From assembly GCA_008973525.1 (NCBI GenBank), contig WACJ01000108.1, forward strand, positions 186,001-250,000: 64,000 bases of DNA, written 5' to 3'. Source of the DNA: Stenopsyche tienmushanensis (taxonomy: Eukaryota; Arthropoda; Insecta; Trichoptera; Stenopsychidae). The notes beneath the pieces were generated by a model that was given only the letters and a program-made list of their open reading frames with translations, was not told where the DNA came from and made no database searches. The position numbers and the translations under genes were made by a program. Of this stretch, positions 54,601 to 60,600 are shown piece after piece (positions within the stretch are counted from its first letter, which is position 1; every line of letters starts with the position of its first letter).

Positions 54601-57600
54601 AATACATTCAAATCCGCACCACATGTGTTTGTTTTCGCATAGTTTTGCTCAATAGTATTTGCTTTTCTCGCTGCTGTTTTTCTTCGAACTGTTGCTGAGA
54701 TCATATTTGCGCAAAACAACCTATAATATCTGCATTTTTTTAATTTCCATGGCTATTTTTGGAGCACTTATTTTCGGGTCTGACACTAGGCGCATTCGAT
54801 GAATGTTTTGCTGCTAAATTTAGGTCAGTTTCATGAATTTATAAGAAACTAAAAGCACTTTATTATACACTACCAATAGAGGCCCTTGGCGTAATTTAAG
54901 TTCGAAAACTCCCGGACCCAATGGTTTTTTCAGGTTGGAAAAATTCTGACATCATCCTCCGATATGCGCGATTTCCTATTGCGCATATCGCTTACTATTA
55001 CGCGGCATCAGGGCAATATGACGACCTAGTTTTTCAATCGAAGGTTGGTATTTCAACTACGATTTCTACATACTGCAATTTCTTAAATCCCTTGAATTAC
55101 GCAGTGGGTCAAAATATTTTTGAGCCCCTCTAAATTTTTAAATCCCGAGGCGCAATTTTTCTGCGCCTTTACGATTGTGTGATAGGAAATACTCCCTCCG
55201 AGTTTCTTGAATTACGCGGTGGATGAAAAATTTATCGAGGCCACGCCACTATTAAATATTAAATACGCCACTGATTTTAACCAATCCAGAAATGTGTATA
55301 GATATATAAAGTGCTGCTTGGCTGTTAATCAAGAAATTTTAGATTGTATTACAAATTAACTCCTTCATCGCCGATCGAGCCAATTAAATGCAAGGTTCAT
55401 AAAAAAAGGGCAACGCATTACAATAAATTAATGCCAATCGTATTCCGATATTTTCTTTTTTAAACCGCATTTGCAAGTATGAAGAATGAACGTTTGGTCA
55501 TAGTTTAGTTAAAAAAAGCAGTCTTATATAGAATTTATAATAAAATAAATGTTGACATTAGATAATTTGACAACACTACACGATAATCTCACGAGGCGTT
55601 ATCTTCTACAAAACAAATTATTCGTGTGGTTAGTAAAATATCAACATTCCAGTGTTATTTTGTAGCTAATTATTATTTTCATGTGGGGGGACTAGACTTT
55701 GACTACTCCGGAGAGCCCTTTCTAATAAAATCAACAGTAGTTTTTCCACTGTCTTTCAAGGAAAACTGCTGTCTTTATAAATTCCTGTCGATAAGCTAAC
55801 GAAAACACCCTTCGATGCGTTTATCCAGGTGACCGGCTGGGTGATCAGGGCCGTAACAAGGGGTTGCCAAGGCAGGCGCCCGCTACGGGCGCAACTGGGC
55901 TTGGGGCGCAAAACGCAAAATACCGACCGGATCAAGAGTTGCACATGGTTTTTATTTTACTTGATCATTTTACTTTACATGAACCAACACTGATTGACTG
56001 ATTGGGTTATCGCTCAAAAATTGGGCTGATCCCGCCAGCATAAGTCCAAAATAAAATAAAGACAACAATATTTTCAACCGATTATAAAATTTAAGCAACG
56101 CACCCGATTCATTCGAAAAATTCGTTTTGTAATGAGAGTTCGCAATCATTATGTAGACATGTTCAGGTATGGCGTCAGATCGCGAGGCTCTCATTCGTCT
56201 TGTCGGCGGTCCGAAAAGCGGACCGGTTGAACACGCTGACCTTGTGGCCACTCCGTCCTCTTTTAGGGCTTTTTGAGCGATTTTATATGATCTGTACGAT
56301 CACGGAAACTCCCTCAGAGGTTAACTTTTTTTTTAAATTGGGGTAAGGGGGCGCAATTTAGATAGTTGCCAGGAGCGCTTCATATCCTCGTTATGGCTCT
56401 TTGGGTGATCATTCTAAATTTGCTACTAAAACCATATTTTTCAAAATATTTTTGGTTTATTTTTTTTTTTTTATTATTAGTTGACTGATAAGATCAATTT
56501 CTTTCAAACAAAACGTCTATATTTTACATTTTCTTGCTTTGTATTCAAGTAAAAACTATATTTTGAGTCCCTGTGTCGTTATTCACGTGCTTTTCAAGAT
56601 ATTATAGCATTTAAAAAATGCGAAACATGTGTGTTACAAATTTTTGAATCAGAATTCGATGTAAATAGCGCATACGACGATATATCGACGTCCGGTACTC
56701 AACGAGTTAAATCAAAATACGCATACAGAATGTATTTATGGGCACATTTGCTATAGATGGAATGCGCTCAGATACAGCAAAAGGATTTGTATGACCGTTT
56801 AGGATAGCGGTTGAAGATCTGCAGATAGGATCTCTCGGATAGATAAGATATTTAGCGGCGAAGAGATATAAGCGACTCATAAAAGGCGATACACTATTAT
56901 ACTTTTTGTGAACTTCGAACCGTGCATTGTTTTCGTGGAACAGAACGTCGTCGACGCTCTTGTGTTGTAGATCTAACATTGTCGATGAAAAAATAGGTGA
57001 AACATTTACATTCGAAACGACGAAGAAAAAACCGAACGAAGGTCACAGTCGTACAGTTCTGATGCGGCAGATCGAAATCGCAAGTGGCAGTCGGACGAAT
57101 CGCTCCGAAGACGACGGCTCGAGGATTCGACTTTCTCCCGGCGTCTTCCGACCGAAATAAGGTCAATTTTGAAGAGGACCAGTTCATTATCAAGTTCAGA
57201 GCTCGAAGGGCGCACAGCGTTCTAGAAATCCATCTCCGGTCGTCTTGCGCAACCGATTATGACGACACGCCGTCATCTCGCAGAGCCACGAAGACAACCG
57301 GCGGAATCATCACGTCGTTCTGAATCCATAGTTTGGCATCGTTTTCGGACGATCGACATGCTGTTCGACGTCGCCCTACAAATTACAAACGCAGTTCGAA
57401 GGTCTTCGCAGCAACGAAGTAAAGGTTTCCTCGATCCAAAAGTCATCAAGTACGTAAACTTAACAAGCAACCAGGTCCAATGTACTTCGATATAAAAAAC
57501 GCCAATCAACAATCTCTGATGAAGCACACGATCATACAACCGTGGAAACGAGCAAGAGCATCGTCGACGAAGACCATCGCCGGGCGATCGGAATCGAAAA

Positions 57601-60600
57601 CATTAGCATCGAATAAATTTGTACAAATCGGGAATTAAACATGAGATGCCACATGGGCTCGACGGAAACAATGTTAAATTATGGAAGCCATCAGAAACGT
57701 CGTCGAAGCGTGGAATGAAGTTACCCAGTCGCGTATGAAGGGCGTCTGGAAAAAGTTCTTCAGCCAAATTATCGATGATCCTATCATTCACCAAAATATC
57801 ATCTCCGGATGCATTGAAGATGTAGACAATGATTTGACGAGTAATCGCGCATATGTGAGTTTGGACTCTAATGATACAGAAATAGCACATTCACCCCTAA
57901 AGGAGTACGATCCCAGGACCTGAGACCCCCCTCCACTATTCAGAAAGAGCACTCTTGTACACTGAGCTCGGAGACAGACAGAGACGGCTTCGTTAGTCCA
58001 AATTTATCGACTAATAATGATTTCGAGTTTGTTATTTGTTTGCGCAAAGAAATGGCCGAATATTGTGTGCTATCGACAGTGTTTATTTGTTCATCGCTGC
58101 TTGTTGAACGAGTCTGATTATCATTTCCTTCCAAAAGCAGGAGCAAATGAATCGATTTCTTGTGTATTGTTTATGTTAAAATATAACGTGGTCTTGTATG
58201 CTATCAACGGTGCTTATTTACTATTGGCTCTGCATCGAATTGAATATTGTCTTACGCTGATAGGAGCTGACAGAAAGTAATCGGTGTAAAGCGATTATGG
58301 CATCAAAGACTTCATCGATTTTAAATTTGCTCACTCCTCAAAAGGTTAAGTGCATACTATAAAAGCACTCCTACAGTGCCAAAAGCGATCCACAGCGCAT
58401 AGGTATGGGGTCTTCTTAGACCGTTGGTGGTCTTCTTACAATCATAATGAATAGTAAAAAGCGTTGTGTAATAAACAGTAAAAATTGTAAATATGTTTAC
58501 GCGAAGAAATTAACGAATATACGAATATTTAATCTTCAAAACAATGGAAAAAATTGAATTTCGTCGTCCAAATTCGGCAGTTGTTCCAAAAAACATAAAA
58601 AAATCTACAAAATAGTATTGACCGATTGTAAATTGAAGTTGCGTCAGATAGTTGACACCTTGGTGATATCAGAAGGCAGTGCATTTATTATTTTGCATCA
58701 ACGTTTATCCATGAGAAAGCTCGGGTTCGAAGTGGGTGCCGCGTTTGCACGCAAACGCAGACAATTCGGGGCGCTATTTGGAGCTGTTTCAGCGCAATAA
58801 AAAGGATTTTTTCATGTGTTATATGGAATGGAAGAAATATGGATCCATCTGTATATTCCAGACTCAAATAATCAGTCAGCTGAGTCAACAGCAACTAGCG
58901 AGAGCCAAGAAATTGCTAAAAAAAATCTCCGGATCCTGGATCCCAATGATTTGAATTTAGCCTAAAACTTGTGGTTTTAACTCAATTATGTTAGTCATCC
59001 TACGAACTTATTGAGTGATGTATTAAAATGTCAAAATCATTAAAAAGGTTCTTTCGCCCCATAATAAAAAGCAAATAAATGTAGTAAATCGTGCTTGTAG
59101 TGGATTATTTGGCAGTTAAGTTAATGTAATAAATGTAGATATGTCAAGCAACATATTCTCTTTGATCGACCTGTATTTAAATAAGTTAACGATTAGAATC
59201 TAATAAAAACTTTCGACAATATAACAAAATATATTTATTTCAAGAATCGGAGTCGTCATTTTTGGATAATAGCGTTTTGAGTCTATTGCAATCTAAATTA
59301 TGATTCGAGCAGGTGCTCTTTTTTTTGTTCACCCGCTGTTCCAGAGTAACGGTGAAACTTCGTAGATCGTTCGTGGATAGACTGCCCGATCCGATCGTAT
59401 TTTTAGATGTCATTCAGAGAAATGAATTGTTCTGCTCGAATTGTGCTTTTATTTGTAAAAACGAAGGAGAGCGGGAAGAAGGCGGGAAGTTTATTTATAA
59501 GCGAAAAGAGTTTCGCGTAGAGGTAGGTCAGGCGAGGCGAGGCGGTCAAAGAGGTCGCCGGATTCCACCGAAATAGAACGCATATGTTTTTATTTCGATC
59601 TCCTCGAAACGTTGCACTTTGTTGATTCCTCCTCCTCTTGCGCAACTCCCGAGGAAGGTCGGCAGGACAAAGAGAGATCCCGACGGGAGCCGACGCGACT
59701 CTTGGCAAAAATATAAAAGACGGGGGCGGCTGTTTGCATGTCGGGACGTCGAACTCTCGACGATCGACGGTCACCTCGACTCCTCGTCACATCCAGAGCT
59801 TCTAAGGCAAACGCGACATCTGCTGACCTCGAACTCCTTCTATGGAAGCTCGCGCTCTCAGTGCCCACTTACGGAATACTCAATAGCGTGTGCCTTCTCT
59901 TCGCCAGGAGACGCCCCTGGAAGTGCAGGGGAAGCGTGACCTTGTGGCTTATTATAACGGCGAAGAAAGAATCGCTCACTTGGCAAACATTTCGAATCGG
60001 TTGAATAAGCCGAACTTGAAATTGTAGGCAAAACAAACACACGTCATGCAATTTCGAGAGAATTCCAAATTTACGTTGAAAAATACCCACAGGACCATTG
60101 ATGTTGAATACATTTATAAAGTGCTCTTCAGTCATCTCAGCACCATAGAACATACACTGAAAGACGACTTATCGCAAGATTCAATTACTATTTTGGGACA
60201 CGCTTTTCATCATTTAGCCCTCTGAATGCTAAGCAACGATACATCGTCCAATGTGAAACTAATGAGGACTGCAAACAGCGATCGCTATTGACCCATTGAT
60301 GACTTAAAAATGCTCAAATGTTATAAATTACCGTGCGTCAAGGTATTGCTCACGCGTCAACCTTTCCCTTGACGTGCTAAAAAAACACCCGCGCGCTACT
60401 ATGATGTGTATTTGGTACACCATATGAAATTCTGAACCAAGTATCTATTATAGTATCTATACAGTATATTCTTATTATTAGAGTCGAATTGTAATAAGAA
60501 AAAGGAAGATGGCAAACTAACTTCCGCGCGTCAAGAAACACCATAGCAGCAAAGGGTTAGATGACAATCAGCGTAAACGAATGAATGAAACAACTTTATC

